Source: Arachis hypogaea (Eukaryota; Streptophyta; Magnoliopsida; Fabales; Fabaceae). Taken from it: a DNA stretch of 64,000 nt. A program made the position numbers and the translations under genes. The stretch covers positions 19,203,758 to 19,267,757 of the forward strand of contig NC_092045.1 of assembly GCF_003086295.3 (NCBI RefSeq). The letters are read 5' to 3'. Below are positions 11,801-23,060 of the stretch, piece after piece. Every line of letters begins with the position of its first letter. Positions within the stretch are counted from its first letter, which is position 1. Below the pieces are notes generated by a model. It did not search any database. It saw only the letters and a program-made list of their open reading frames with translations, and had not been told where the DNA came from.

Positions 11801-12900
11801 TAGATTTTGGTATTTGGAGAGGATTTACTCTTTTATTCCTGGGGACTTAAGGGAAGACATTCTTAGTTTAGTACATATTTTGGCTTCTGGTCGTGATTTG
11901 GGTTGGAGTTGGGATCACACTCTTTACTCTGCTAAACAAGGATATTTATTGTTAATTCAGAATAAGTTGAATTGGGATAGGAATATCAATTGGCTTTGGC
12001 TTTGGAAGGTGCGGGTCCCGGAAAAGGTGAGGCTCCTAGTGTAGCTTTGCCTTCATGATGCTGTACTAACTCAATATCTGCGTTTTCGGCGACATCTCTC
12101 TTCCTCATCCTTATGTACACGTTGCAATCAACTTCCGGAGACAATTCTTCATTGTTTTTTGGATTGTGAAGTGGTACGATCAATTTGGGTTTCTCTAGGT
12201 TTTTCTGATCTGAGTTTCTTTGGCTCTCACGAGGTGCATGATTGGTTCAAGCATGGCCTCCTCAATGAAGGTTGTTCCAAATTTGTAGTTATAATATGGT
12301 CAATTTGGCAAGACAGAAATATGGGTATTTTTCAGGGAGTTTTTGGATCTTCTGGATCAATTGCTTACAAGGCTCGCAGGTGGATGGTGGATTTCGAATA
12401 TACAACTCAAAATCGAGTGTGTTGCGTCTAGGGATTAGAACTTCTGTCTTAGTCTCTGCCAGAACCTGGTGCTTAAAAGTTAAATTGTGATGGAAGTGTG
12501 AACTTGGGGGATGATTATTCTGGTTTTGGCTGGGTAATTCGCAATAGCTCGAGTCAATGAGTAATGGGATGCTCAAGAAATTCCTTTGGATCTAGCGTCA
12601 TCAGGATGGAGTTATGGAGTATATGGAAAGGTTTGACTTGAGCTTGGGAGGCGGCTTTTGAGCTAGTGACTGGTAGGTAAGTTCCGCTCTGGCATCTTGA
12701 AAAAGAAGTGATACAGCTGATCTTTGAGTTGAAGTTAAGAAGAGATTGGGATGTTCGCTTTGAGCTTATCCCAAGAGAAGCCAATGTCGTAGCAGATCGG
12801 TTGGCTAAGATGAGTTTTGGAGGTAGCGGAGCTGATGAGATTCACTTTTGGCACCAGCCGCCAGAGATAGTTTATCCTCTCTTGTGTTGGGAACTTGATT
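8897..12900 (+). pseudogene. LINE ORF2: endonuclease, reverse transcriptase and RNase H
   Basis: The start ATG at 8897 reads MDCANIIAWNVRGVRNKLAR, the N-terminus of an apurinic-type endonuclease, then shifts frame near 8955. Endonuclease motifs continue (LAIGDFNEI near 9302, the SDHYPIMV catalytic region near 9570). Reverse transcriptase motifs include GADGFQAFFFKEYW (10245-10290), GFIPGRGASDNI (10520), AFKIDLEKAYDRVSWEFLEQ (10617-10676), RGLRQGDPMSPYLF (10795), and HFTDDLILF where FADD is usual (10940). A CTRCNQLPETILHCFLDC zinc-binding segment lies near 12115. An RNase H remnant with NCDGSVN and PREANVVADRLAKMS ends near 12815. At least ten stops and several frameshifts are present. The reading order matches plant L1 elements of the type that acquired an RNase H domain. 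Confidence 0.9.
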
Positions 12901-12970
12901 TATTTTCCTTTTTTTTTTCTGCTCTTTTGTTTTTTTTTCTTTTTTTTTTCTTGGTTGTTCACCAAAAAAA

Positions 12971-12986
12971 ATATAATAAATAATAT
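12971..12986. repeat. Right target-site duplication of the LINE
   Basis: ATATAATAAATAATAT is an identical copy of 7301-7316 and follows directly after the A-tail ending at 12970. Confidence 0.55.
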
Positions 12987-14561
12987 TTATATTTGAGATA
13001 TTGAAATACATATAATTAAACTTAATATATATAAAAAAATTAAAACATACAAAATATACTTATTTAAAAAAAAAAGAATTATGATACAATTAAACTAATA
13101 AATAATTTTTTGTGATTATTTTTTAATTATTATTCTATAGCATATATATATAATCTTATGATTTGTACATATTCTTTTTCTCTCTAATAAAATTCATTCA
13201 TTTTTATATATAAAAGAAAATGTTTAATTAGTTTGCTTGGAAAGTTTTTGGTCCAATAATTAGTTTTTATATATACAAAAAGAATCATGTTAATAAAATT
13301 TTTGGATGACATTTTAAGGTTTGCATTAGATTATAATTATATTTTAGTATATTTGTTTATATTTTATTTATTATTTTATTATAAAATAATTTTTTTGATT
13401 GAACCATAATTAAATTAATTAGACTAATAAATCAGTAAATTAATAATAAAAACAGTTCAATGATCGGTCCGATTAAATTAAATAGCAGTGACATCTTTTA
13501 TATACTTTTGAAAATGTTGAATTCTGATTTAAAATTATCTATAATGAAATTAAACTTTTTAATTTGAAAAATTTTTAAATCAGTTTTTAACCCTTATCAG
13601 TTGTTTATGTGACTATTTCAAATGTTAAAAGTATACAAAATAAACGTATTATAAAATAATATATAAGAAATCTAATTTATCTTTTAATTTTTAAACAATA
13701 TTATTAGAACAACTGTCTAATTTATAATTTTTTATATATAGATTATAATTTATACAAATTGAGTTAGCTCGTTATTATTATTATTTTAGATGGTAACTGA
13801 ATTTATTCTTTTTCTTATTTGGACATGATTTATTGAAGGAAAAAATTCCAAATAATTGGCACTTTTCTCTTTTGATAAATTATTGTGACTGAGTCTTCCA
13901 CTTGTTATGTCATTTATGAGGTCATGTTAAATGATGCATGTCAAATTGGCATTTAGCGAAAACTTCTTGATTTACTGTTAAATTCCTCTCATAGAATAGG
14001 AATTATGCGTATTTTTTCTTTTTCTTTTTCTTCACGCGTATCTTTAAAAAGAGAAGAAAAAGTTGTAATCTGAGATCCGATGAAAATTTCCAGTGTCATA
14101 TCACAAGTCATATGTACAATTTGGTTTTTGGATCTCACTTTTTATTTTTTTATTTTTTTTTTAATTTTCAGAAAAAAAAATCACCATGTTAAATAGATGC
14201 TTTTGTACGTGTACCTTGAACTAGGCACGAGAACTTGATTATATTTCTCTCTGGCTATATTATACTTCGGTTTCAATACAAAAGCTTGAGTATTTATAAA
14301 AGTACTTTGACACTCAAATTAATGTTTGTTTAGAATTCTGCCTTCCTATTAGGAGGATCCCATTTTCTTATATTAATGTTATTTTATGATGAATTTGTCT
14401 ATTTTACTTTCTCTTCCGTAATCGGTCATGCAATAACAAGAAAAGCAAGATAGGAAACAGGAAAATCAAGACCAAGTTATCAAGAGATTAGTAAAATAGG
14501 ATTTAATAAATTTCTTGTTAAGAATCATGACCTTGTACCTCCCTTTGCATGTTTTATAAGT
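12987..14561. other. AT-rich intergenic sequence
   Basis: No gene was recognised. Short TATATA runs and homopolymer tracts dominate. At 13455-13478 a TTCAATGATCGGTCCGATTA phrase resembles the ACCGG-type MITE ends seen near 6 kb, but no partner end was found. Confidence 0.5.
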
Positions 14562-14570
14562 ATTTTTTAA
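14562..14570. repeat. Left 9-bp target-site duplication of the Mutator-like element
   Basis: ATTTTTTAA here is identical to 33174-33182, directly outside the other inverted terminus. Nine base pairs is the Mutator-superfamily length. Confidence 0.75.
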
Positions 14571-14789
14571 GGTAAATGTTATCGTACTCTCTCTAAAATA
14601 AAGGGTAAATTATCTTCTGTGATTTATATATTGTTTATAATTATAATTAACTTGAATATTAACCATAATAATTAGGTATATGTTCTCTACTTTTCTTTCT
14701 CTTTCTTGTGATTATTTAAATTTAGTTTAGCACTACGAGTCTATAGTGGCGGTGGTTGTCATCGCTGAAAAAATTTCTTTGTGATGAAC

Positions 14790-15108
14790 TCACAAACCCA
14801 TCAATAAGGTGCAATACCTATTCAACTCATTACACGTGGCAACATTTGTGCTACCGAGGTATGGAGAATTTCTGCTACATAGGCTCAATTCCTTCCCAAT
14901 CTTAGTGTACACCCACTGTGCCTCTTCCACCCTCTTCTGTATGGTGATAACATCCTCAGAGTTCACTATCCGCAAAATTTTTGTCCCATGAAAGTGGTTA
15001 AATTTTTGTGCATAATTGTCACCTCATCTTGCAAATCCTATTGATCTCCACCTTATCGACAACAATGTCTTTAATCTCATAAGGATCCGAATCTACAATC
15101 CCTTAAAA
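14790..15108 (-). pseudogene. Coding-like fragment inside the MULE, left part
   Basis: The reverse strand gives codon-like text with several stops. It includes IVDSDPYEIKDIVVDKVEIN (read from about 15100 down) and NSEDVITIQKRVEEAQWVYT at about 14970-14900. In the unsplit element it would follow directly on the right-hand fragment at 32894-33080. I do not recognise the protein. It is either a decayed captured gene or chance open frame. Confidence 0.35.
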
Positions 15109-15113
15109 CTAGT
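15109..15113. repeat. Left 5-bp target-site duplication of the Sirevirus
   Basis: CTAGT, identical to 32889-32893. Confidence 0.9.
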
Positions 15114-16869
15114 TGATGAGTTTGAAAAACTCTAATTTAATTTTGATGATGAACAAACATTATTAAAATATTTAATTACAAAATTATTAATCTGATTTTC
15201 ATTTAACATATGTTAATTAATAATTTTGTGTTGTAGTTTTATAATTGGGCCGAAAATAAAAGAATAGTTGCAAGCCCAAAATCAAAACTTGCAATCAGCC
15301 TTGCTTAATGTTTCCTATATTATATGGCTGAATGGTTGTGATATTAGTTGGGCTAGAATGAATCTCATTGCTCCAAAGCCCAACCATGATCCATGATAAG
15401 TGATCCAATATTTGATCCAAAAATTCATCAAGAAATCAAATGTTATCATTTGCCTTATGCTCTCCAACGGATTCCATTTCTCATTAAGGATGGATTTCAA
15501 ATTTTAATTTGGTCGCATTGGAAACATAAATGAGAGAGAGAGAGAGAGAGTATGAGTGACATGATTGATTTGATTAATGCAGCACACCACTCAAGCAATG
15601 GAAGTAAAAGCAATCCCATTAATTTGTTTCATTTCAATTAATTGCTTTTACTTTAACTCTACATTCTCTCTCATCTTTCCTTCTTCTCTTTCGGTCATTA
15701 TCCAGGAAGCCATGGAAGCTACACCTACTCACCGAAAAGAAGATGGAGCACGTCTCAATACCATCATGAAGATGGCAAGAAAACATAACAAAATAAAAGT
15801 ATGATGTGGCTGAGATTTTTACCAAAAATGGTAAGATTTGGTGAGGTAATCTCGAGCTCTTCATACTCAAAAAGAAAGAAGAAGATTCGGCCAGCAAGAA
15901 AGAGATTCTTGGAGGCATGGCTTGTCTCTGATTCGGATCAACCACCACAGGAAGTAGCTAGAGTGGCGAAGTGATGGAAGAGGCAGAGATTGGAGCAGAT
16001 GAAGCCATCATCATCATGAAGCATCAAGGGCCAGAAATCCATCTTGGAGAGCAAGCCAAGGATGGAGCGCTCGGATTGATGAAGAGTGACGACCAAGGAA
16101 GAACTAGAGGTATTTGCATGTTGGGTTTTGCATGAGTTACCTCTTCACTCTCTTTGGCCGAACTGGTTTTGTGTGAAGGAAAAGAAGTTAAGCTTGGTTT
16201 CTGTTTCAACTATGAAGGCTTCTCCTCTGCTATAAAAAGGGTGAACAGTCACGGTTTGATTCAAGGAGAAAGTTTGAGAGCGCAAGGTACAGAAGTCTCA
16301 TAGCTACCTAAGCTTACAGATTTTCTTCTCCTTCAATGTATTATGTTTTGTATTTTTCTGTTTAATTTTGTCATGTCTTGAGTCTCATGGAAAAGACAAA
16401 CAGTGAGGTTTGTATGAAAAAGACATAGAACGGAAAAAGGCAGAGAGTACAAAATTAAAAGAAAAAGCCATAGATGTCTTAGAGTTCCTTTGTTCATCTA
16501 TGTTGTGTTTCATGATTCTGTGGGAATCCCCTTGTAAGTTGGGTTAGCACTTTACAGTTTGTAATTAGGTTGATTATAGTGAAATTCCATCATTGTTGTG
16601 ATGGAAACTGCATGTAGGCTGCATTGCACTTAGCAGCTGAACTAGGATATATCTGGGTGTGATTTTCTTTCTCTTCTACTCCATTTCTGTTTCTACTGTC
16701 CAGGAGCAAAAACCAAAAATATCTCGTGCCAAGTGACCAGACAAAAAGAAAAGTCTCGTGGCTAGGAACGAGACAAAAACAGAAAAGTCTCCTCAAAGAC
16801 CAGAAAGTGTAATCAAGAAAAAGGGGGCTAGGATTCAACCCCCCCTTCTCTTAGCCACTGAAACCATCA
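15114..16869 (+). repeat. Sirevirus 5' LTR (1756 bp)
   Basis: It starts TGATGAGTTTGAAAAACTC and ends GAAACCATCA. It matches 31129-32888 over its whole length with scattered substitutions. It holds a (GA)n run at 15530-15550 and a TATAAAAAGG promoter motif at 16230-16240 (context CTGCTATAAAAAGGGTGAAC), with transcription expected to start shortly downstream. The primer-binding site follows the LTR by two bases. Confidence 0.95.
16235..16244 (+). promoter_or_regulatory. TATA box of the Sirevirus 5' LTR
   Basis: TATAAAAAGG lies in a GC-richer context about 630 bp before the LTR end. The 3' LTR has TATAAAAGGG at the corresponding place (about 32252-32261). Confidence 0.6.
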
Positions 16870-16871
16870 AT

Positions 16872-16883
16872 TGGTATCAGAGC
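16872..16883 (+). promoter_or_regulatory. Primer-binding site, initiator-tRNA-Met type
   Basis: TGGTATCAGAGC is the classic 12-base complement to the 3' end of plant initiator methionine tRNA. It lies two bases after the LTR end, as usual for copia elements. Confidence 0.95.
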
Positions 16884-16929
16884 TTGGTCTCAAAGAGATC
16901 AAGCTTTGCAGCTTGGAGAAAAGATCCTC

Positions 16930-18642
16930 ATGACAGAAAGTAGTTGCTCAAATCTGGTGTCCTATAACCTTACAGAAGGACAGTCAAGCAACAGACCGCC
17001 TCTTTTCAATGGGAAAAACTATACCTATTGGAAGGAGAGAATGAAGATCTTTGTGTAAGCCATAGACTACAGACTATGGAAGATTATACTGGAGGGTCCT
17101 CAATTTCCAATCAACATAAGTGCTGAAGGAGTAGTCACTCTTAAGCCTGAAGCAAGCTGGACCGAAGAAGATAGAAAGAAAGTAGAGCTAAATGCCAAGG
17201 CTGTAAATCTACTCAACTATGCTATCAGCTTCGAGGAGTATCGACGGGTATCACGATGCACAATGGCAAAGCAAATCTGGGATAAATTGCAAATCACTCA
17301 TGAAGGAACCACCATTGTAAAGAAGACTCGGATAGACATGTTAAACAGGGAGTATGAAATCTTTACAATGAAGGAAGGAGAATCCATTGATGAACTGTTC
17401 GAACGATTCAACACCATCATTGTTGGCTTGGATGCTATGGGAATAACACATTTCGATTCTGTGCTTGTGAGAAGAGTGCTGAGATATCTCACTAAAGAGT
17501 GGAAAACAAAAGTTTTAATTATTTCTGAGAGCAGTAACCTTGATTCCATGACACTTGATGATTTGAGAGGAAACCTTCTTGCTTTTGAAAACACTTATTT
17601 GAAAAAAGAGTCAAAAAAGAAAGGAATTGCTTTTTCTTCTGTAACTAACCCCCTGGATGATGAATCCAGTGATAACTCCTCTGAAAATGAATTTGTGTTG
17701 TTTGCCAAAAAATTCAGGAAAATGGTGAAGTTCAAAGGCAAAGGCAGCAGCTCAAGGAAAATGAAGAAAGACCTTAGCAAAGTAACTTGTTACAACTGCA
17801 AGAAAATGGGACATTTCAAATCTAATTGTCCCAAGTTGAAGAAAGAGGAAAAGAAAAAAGGAGGGAAGAAGAAGGGTCTAATGGCATCATGGGAAGACTT
17901 GGAAAATGACTCAGACAGTAATGAAGAATCTGAGACCAAGTCACAGCCTTGTCTCATGGCAAATCATGTAGATCAGGTATTCTTTCAAAACCCTGACACT
18001 GAAGACCTTCATCTCATGATAGACCACCTTTCTAAAAAAATAAGATATTTTCTGCTTGAAAATCAAGATCTTGAACAACAAATTATCATTCTTAAAGCTG
18101 AAAACAGTTTTCTTAAAGAAAAAGTGAGGGAGGCCGAAACTGCTTGTGATCTTGTAGAAGAAAATAAACAGTTGAAAGCTCAACTCAGAAGTTGTGAAAG
18201 TGATCATTCGGTAGTTGCATATGTACACTATTTGAAAGAAAATGAAGAGTTGCTAAAAAAGGTTAGAAGCCTTGAAAATGACTTAGCCAAGTTTACTCAA
18301 AGTTCTGAAAATTTAAATCTAATATTGACTAGTCAAAAACCACTCTTTGATAAAGTTGGCTTGGAATTTTACAAATCTGATAAGAAACCTTCTTTTAAAG
18401 ATAGAGCTTTTTCCTCTAATGACACAAGGTTTCAAGATCCCACCCACTTTAACAAAACAGAAACTCCAATGTTTTGTAGGTTATGTAATCGAAGCGGTCA
18501 TTTTCCCGTTCAGTGTTTCTTTGGTGAAAGAATGGTTGATGATAAATTTTACAAAGTTGTTTTTTATTACAATAATTTGGGACATAGGAGATGGTTTAAC
18601 GTGAAAGGATCCAAGAAAATTTGGATACCTAAGGTCAATTGA
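16930..18642 (+). pseudogene. Sirevirus gag polyprotein segment
   Basis: Gag forms the intracellular particle that packages element RNA. The frame from ATG 16930 (MTESSCSNLVSYNLTEGQ) covers 571 codons with one stop, a TAA at 17056-17058 that looks like a former CAA (FV, stop, AIDYRLWK). Domains in order: a copia gag region (LFNGKNYTYWKERMKIFV, AKQIWDKLQITHEGT, EGESIDELFERFNTI); a CCHC knuckle CYNCKKMGHFKSNC at about residue 287; a glutamate- and lysine-rich coiled coil at about 360-470 (ENQDLEQQIIILKAENSFLK); and a second CCHC, CRLCNRSGHFPVQC, near residue 516. Pol follows about 45 bases later in another frame, so gag and pol are now separated by a frameshift. Confidence 0.92.
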
Positions 18643-18685
18643 GCTTATTTTGTAGGTATGCCTAGCATCCAAGAGGAAGGAAAAT

Positions 18686-21602
18686 ATGTGGTACATGGAT
18701 AGCGGATGCTCTAGGCATATGACCGAAAAGACAACTTTCTTCATAAAGCTTGATGAATATGATGCAGGACTTGTCACTTTCGGTGATGATGGTAAAGGAA
18801 AGATAATGGCCGTTGAAAAAGTTGGTAAAAGCTTCTCATCTTGTATAAATGATGTTCTTCTTGTAAATGGTTTGAAACATAATTTACTTAGTGTAAGTCA
18901 ATTGTGTGATTTAGGATTTGAAGTTATTTTTAGAAAGTTTGTGTGTTTAGTTGTTTGTGAAAAAATTGGGGATATTCTTTTTGAAGCTAAAAGATGCAAC
19001 AATGTATATGGATTAACTCTTGAGGACTTGAAAGAATAAAATGTAACATGTTTTACATCTTTTGAATCTGAAAAATGGCTATGGCATAGAAAGTTGGGTC
19101 ATGCTAGCATGTACCAAATTTCTAAGCTAGTAAAGAAAAATCTGGTTAGAGAAATTCCTAAAATCAAATTTGATAAGGATCTTACTTGTGATGCTTGTCA
19201 ATTAGGCAAACAAGTTAAATCCTCTTTTAAACCAAAAGATGGAATTTCGACCAAAAGGCCATTGGAAATGTTACACATTGATCTTTTTGGTCCAACAAGA
19301 ACTCAAAATTTAGGAGGTAAACACTATGGTTTAGTGGTGGTAGATGATTACACTAGATTTGGTTGGGTACTTTTTCTTGCTCACAAAAATGATGCTTTTC
19401 ATGCTTTCTTAACCCTTTGCAAGAAAATTCTAAATGAAAAAGATTTAAAAGTGGCCCACTTAAGAAGTGATCACAGAAAAGAATTTGAAAACTAAGACTT
19501 TGAAAAATTCTGTGATGACTTTGGAATTACTCATAATTTTTCATGCCCTAGAACACCCCAACAAAATGGGGTTGTTGAAAGAAGGAATAGAAGCCTTCAA
19601 GAAATAACTAGGGCTATGTTATGTGAGAATGAGGTTCCTAAATTTCTATGGGCTGAAGCTGTAAATACAGCATGCTATATTTTGAATAGGACAATAATTA
19701 GAAAAGGGTTGAAAAGAACTCCTTATGAGCTATGGAAAGGAACCCCTCCAAATCTTAAGTACTTTCATGTTTTTGGATGCAAATATTTTGTGCTTAACAA
19801 CAAAGAAAATCTTGGAAAGTTTGATCCAAAATCTTATGAAGGAATATTTGTTGGATACTCTACTACTAGCAAGGCCTATAGGATTTATCTCAAAGAACAT
19901 AGAACCATAGAGGAATCCATACATGTCACTTTTTGTGATTCTAACTTAATTCCCAGTACTGTGATAGATAATAATTCAGATTGTGAAGAAGCTGGAACAA
20001 GTAAAAAAAATCCCAAGTCTACCCAAATTGAAGAATCTGCCAGTCCAGATTTGTCTCGTCAGATTGGAGGAGACATTACCATTTTGTCTCCTGAGCAAGC
20101 ACGAGAAACTGAAACAGTAAAACCAACAGAAACTCATCAAAGCTCAACACCACAAAAGAAGCCTAGAGAATGGAAGTCTATGAGGGGTTATCCTCATGAC
20201 TTCATCATTGGTGATCCCTCCCAAGGAGTGACAACAAGATCCTCAACCAAAAGACAATCCGATCCAAGCAATTTTGCACTCTTGTCACAAATGGAGCCCA
20301 ACAATGTGAAAGAAGCTCTTAAAGACCCATCATGGGTCAAATACATGCAAGAGGAGCTTGCTTAATTCGACAAGAATGAGGTTTGGACACTAGTACCTCA
20401 TTCGGATGGTAAGAAAGTTACGGGTACTAAGTGGGTGTTTAAAAATACACTTGGTGAGGATGGACAAGTTGTTCATAACAAGGCTTGATTAGTGGCCCAA
20501 GGTTACGATCAAGAAGAGGGTATAGATTTTGATGAGTCTTTTGCTCCGGTAGTTAGAATGGAAGCAATTAGATTGCTTCTTGCCTATGCTGCCCATAAGG
20601 GTTTCAAAATGTTTCAAATGGATGTTAAATGTGCTTTTCTTAATGGCTTTATTGATAGAGAAGTGTATGTAGCACAACCCCCAGTTTTGAACACAAAGAT
20701 TTTCCAAATCATGTTTTCAAACTAACTAAGGTTCGTTATGGTCTTAGACAAGCTCCAATAGCTTGGTATGAAAGGCTTAGTGCATTCTTATTGGAAAATC
20801 AATTTCAAAGGGGTACCACGGACACAACTTTATTCATTAAAGCATCTAATGATGATATTCTTCTAGTTCAACTTTATGTGGATGATATTGTGTTTGGATC
20901 GGCCAATGAGTCCTTGTGTGAAGAGTTTGGAAAACTCATGACTAGTGAGTTTGAGATGAGTTTAATGGGAGAGCTAACTTTCTTTCTTGGCCTCCAAATT
21001 AAACAAACTCCTATTGGTACTTTCATTCACCAAGGAAAGTATGCAAAAGAGCTCATCAAAAAGTTTGGCCTAGAAAACTCTAAACCAATGGGAACACCAA
21101 TGCATCCAAATACTAAACTTGAAAAAGATGATGATGGGAAAGATGTGGATGAAACACGGTATAGAGGAATGATTGGTTCACTAATGTATCTTACATCCTC
21201 TAGACCGGATATTGTTCAAAGTGTGGGTGTATGTTCAAGATTTCAATCTCACCCAAAAGAATCCCATCTTTCAGCTGTTAAGCGCATCATTAGATACATT
21301 AAGGGAACAAGTAATTATGGCTTATGGTATCCAAAATCTGATAACTTTTGTGCAGTAGGGTTTTGTGATGCAGATTATGCGGGAGATAGAGTGGATAGAA
21401 GGAGCACCTCCGGCATGTGTTGCTTCCTTGGAAGCTCACTCAACATGTGGTCAAGCAAAAAATAAGCCACAGTAGCTCTATCCACAGCTGAAGCTGAATA
21501 TATATCCGCATCTGCATGTTGTTCACAATTAATTTGGTTAAAAACGCCGTTGGAAGATTACAAATTAAAGATCAATAGTATACCATTATTTTGTGATAAC
21601 AT
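18686..21602 (+). pseudogene. Sirevirus pol: protease, integrase, reverse transcriptase and start of RNase H
   Basis: Protease: the MWYMDSGCSRHMT active site at 18686. Integrase: the zinc-binding HRKLGHASM and CDACQLGK (19087-19210), then HIDLFGP and VVVDDYTRFGWV, then QQNGVVERRNRSLQEITRAM with the catalytic glutamate near 19577. Reverse transcriptase: KWVFKNTLGEDGQVV (20430), [15 protein letters not shown] (20540), [11 protein letters not shown] (20620), and the catalytic LYVDDIVFGSAN (20872-20907). RNase H begins STAEAEYISAS at 21482 and is cut at FCDNMS by the gypsy insertion, resuming at 28154. Disruptions: TAA at 19037, 19493, 20363 and 21463; TGA at 20486; one frameshift near 18670 between gag and protease and another near 20690 before YGLRQAP. 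It is clearly inactive. Confidence 0.93.
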
Positions 21603-21607
21603 GAGTG
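21603..21607. repeat. Left 5-bp target-site duplication of the nested gypsy-type element
   Basis: GAGTG, identical to 28149-28153. It is part of the Sirevirus RNase H coding sequence. Confidence 0.9.
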
Positions 21608-23022
21608 TGGTGCGGTATTTTACAACCCACACTACTTACCAGCAAGTGCACCAGGTCGTACCAAGTAATACCTTACGTGAGTAAGGTTCGATCCCACGAG
21701 GATTGATGGATCAAGCAACAATGATTGATTGATTGACTTAGTTAGGCAAGCAGAAATTGGTTTTGAGATGTTCAAAAGGTTTAAGTTCGAATTCAAAATA
21801 TCAAAAGTATAGACAATTAAATAAATTGGGAATAAAATATGGATAAACAGTTAAGACTTCAGAGTTATCTATTTTTCCGGATTAACTTTTCTTACTAACT
21901 ATTTTAATTATGTAGGATTTAATTTATGGAAAACTATATGTGACTAGACCCTAATTCCTTAGACCTTCCTAGTCTCCTCTAAAATTCATTAACTGCCAAT
22001 TTCTTGGTCAATTAATTCCAATTAAAGGGTACATGATCAAATTCTAGTTTGCATGCCACAAAAACTCTAATTACCCAAAGAATAAAAGGATTATATGTCA
22101 CGTATCCCGTTAAATCCAGATAATTAGAATTTAGGAGAATACGTTTTCAAGCTGTTGTTCAAGTATAGAGCTTTTCCAAGTTATACAAGAACTCAAATAG
22201 AAAGAGGGTCATACTTCCGTTCCACCCAAATTCATAAGATAAAGAACGAAAACAATTCTTAAATATAAATCCAAAACATAAATTAAAATAGAAAAAGTAA
22301 TAAAATCAATCCATACAAATAGGCAGAGCTCCTAACCTTAACAGTGGAGGATTAGTTGCTCATGGAATATGAGATGTAAATTTGTATAGAATTCCCTAAT
22401 GGAATCCCTCTAATGTAATGTACCTAATAGAAGAGAAGTCTCCCCTTTTTATAACTAATCCTAATTAATTTAAAATCTAATTATCTAAAAATAAAAATAA
22501 TATCTTTTCCTAAAAGTTAATATTTGAATTTAAATTCGAATTAATTAATAGATTTTCAGTTGATGGGTGGGGACCACTTGCTTTGTCCATTTTGCAGCTT
22601 CTAATCTGTGTTTTCTGGGCTGGAAAGTGGGTCAAAACAGCCCAGAAATCACCCCCAGCATTTTCTGTATTATTACAGATCACGTATGTGACGCATCCGC
22701 GTCGTCCACGCGCTCGCGTCATTTGTGCAGATTCCAGTCCACGCGTTCGCGTCAGGCACGCGATCGCGTCATTGCGATTTCTCCATTCCGCACGGTCGCG
22801 TGAGCCATGCGTCCGCGTTGGTCTTCGCTGGTCATCTCTTTGGTTTCTTCTTTTTCTCTGCAGAAACTTCATCAAATCCCTCCGAATGCTACCTAAATTA
22901 AATAAAATTGCCAAAACTCAAAATAGCATCCATAGTGGCTAAAATATAATTAATTCTTAATTAAACTCAACAAATTATATGCAAATTCACTGGAAAAAGA
23001 TAGACAAGATGCTCACGCATCA
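21608..23022 (-). repeat. Left LTR of the nested gypsy-type element (3' LTR in element sense), 1415 bp
   Basis: It starts TGGTGCGGTATTTTACAACC and ends GATGCTCACGCATCA. It pairs along its whole length with 26733-28148. An ACGCG cluster lies at 22680-22820. Confidence 0.93.
22680..22820. repeat. ACGCG/CGCGT palindromic cluster in the left LTR
   Basis: Repeated inverted half-sites include CACGCGTTCGCGTCA, CACGCGATCGCGTCA and CACGCGCTCGCGTCA. Only the two or three bases between the half-sites differ from one site to the next. Confidence 0.85.
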
Positions 23023-23060
23023 CAACACCAAACTTAAACTGTTGCTTGTCCTCAAGCAAC
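23023..23060 (-). promoter_or_regulatory. Polypurine-tract-like pre-LTR motif
   Basis: On the reverse strand TTGAGGACAAGCAACAG is followed by TTTAAGTTTGGTGTTG, which abuts the LTR start TGATGCG. Gypsy elements carry the plus-strand primer here. A second copy of the motif lies at 24189-24226 inside the element. Confidence 0.6.

Larger units (their letters stand above)
7317..12970 (+). mobile_element. L1-type non-LTR retrotransposon (LINE), inactive
   Basis: This is a nearly complete plant L1-like element of about 5.65 kb. ORF1 (7374-8729) has the gag-like DUF4283 and zinc-knuckle layout. ORF2 (about 8897-12900) has endonuclease, reverse transcriptase, a zinc-binding reverse transcriptase C-terminal domain and RNase H. 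The 3' end is a T-rich tract followed by ACCAAAAAAA, a short A-tail. A 16-bp direct repeat brackets 7317-12970. Many stops and frameshifts in ORF2 and one stop in ORF1 show that it is dead. Confidence 0.85.

Noticed and set aside
22510..22942. Arginine/threonine-rich frames in the gypsy LTRs, and the matching set at 27635-28052
   Set aside because: They are created by the ACGCG clusters and occur on both strands. No start context or family.
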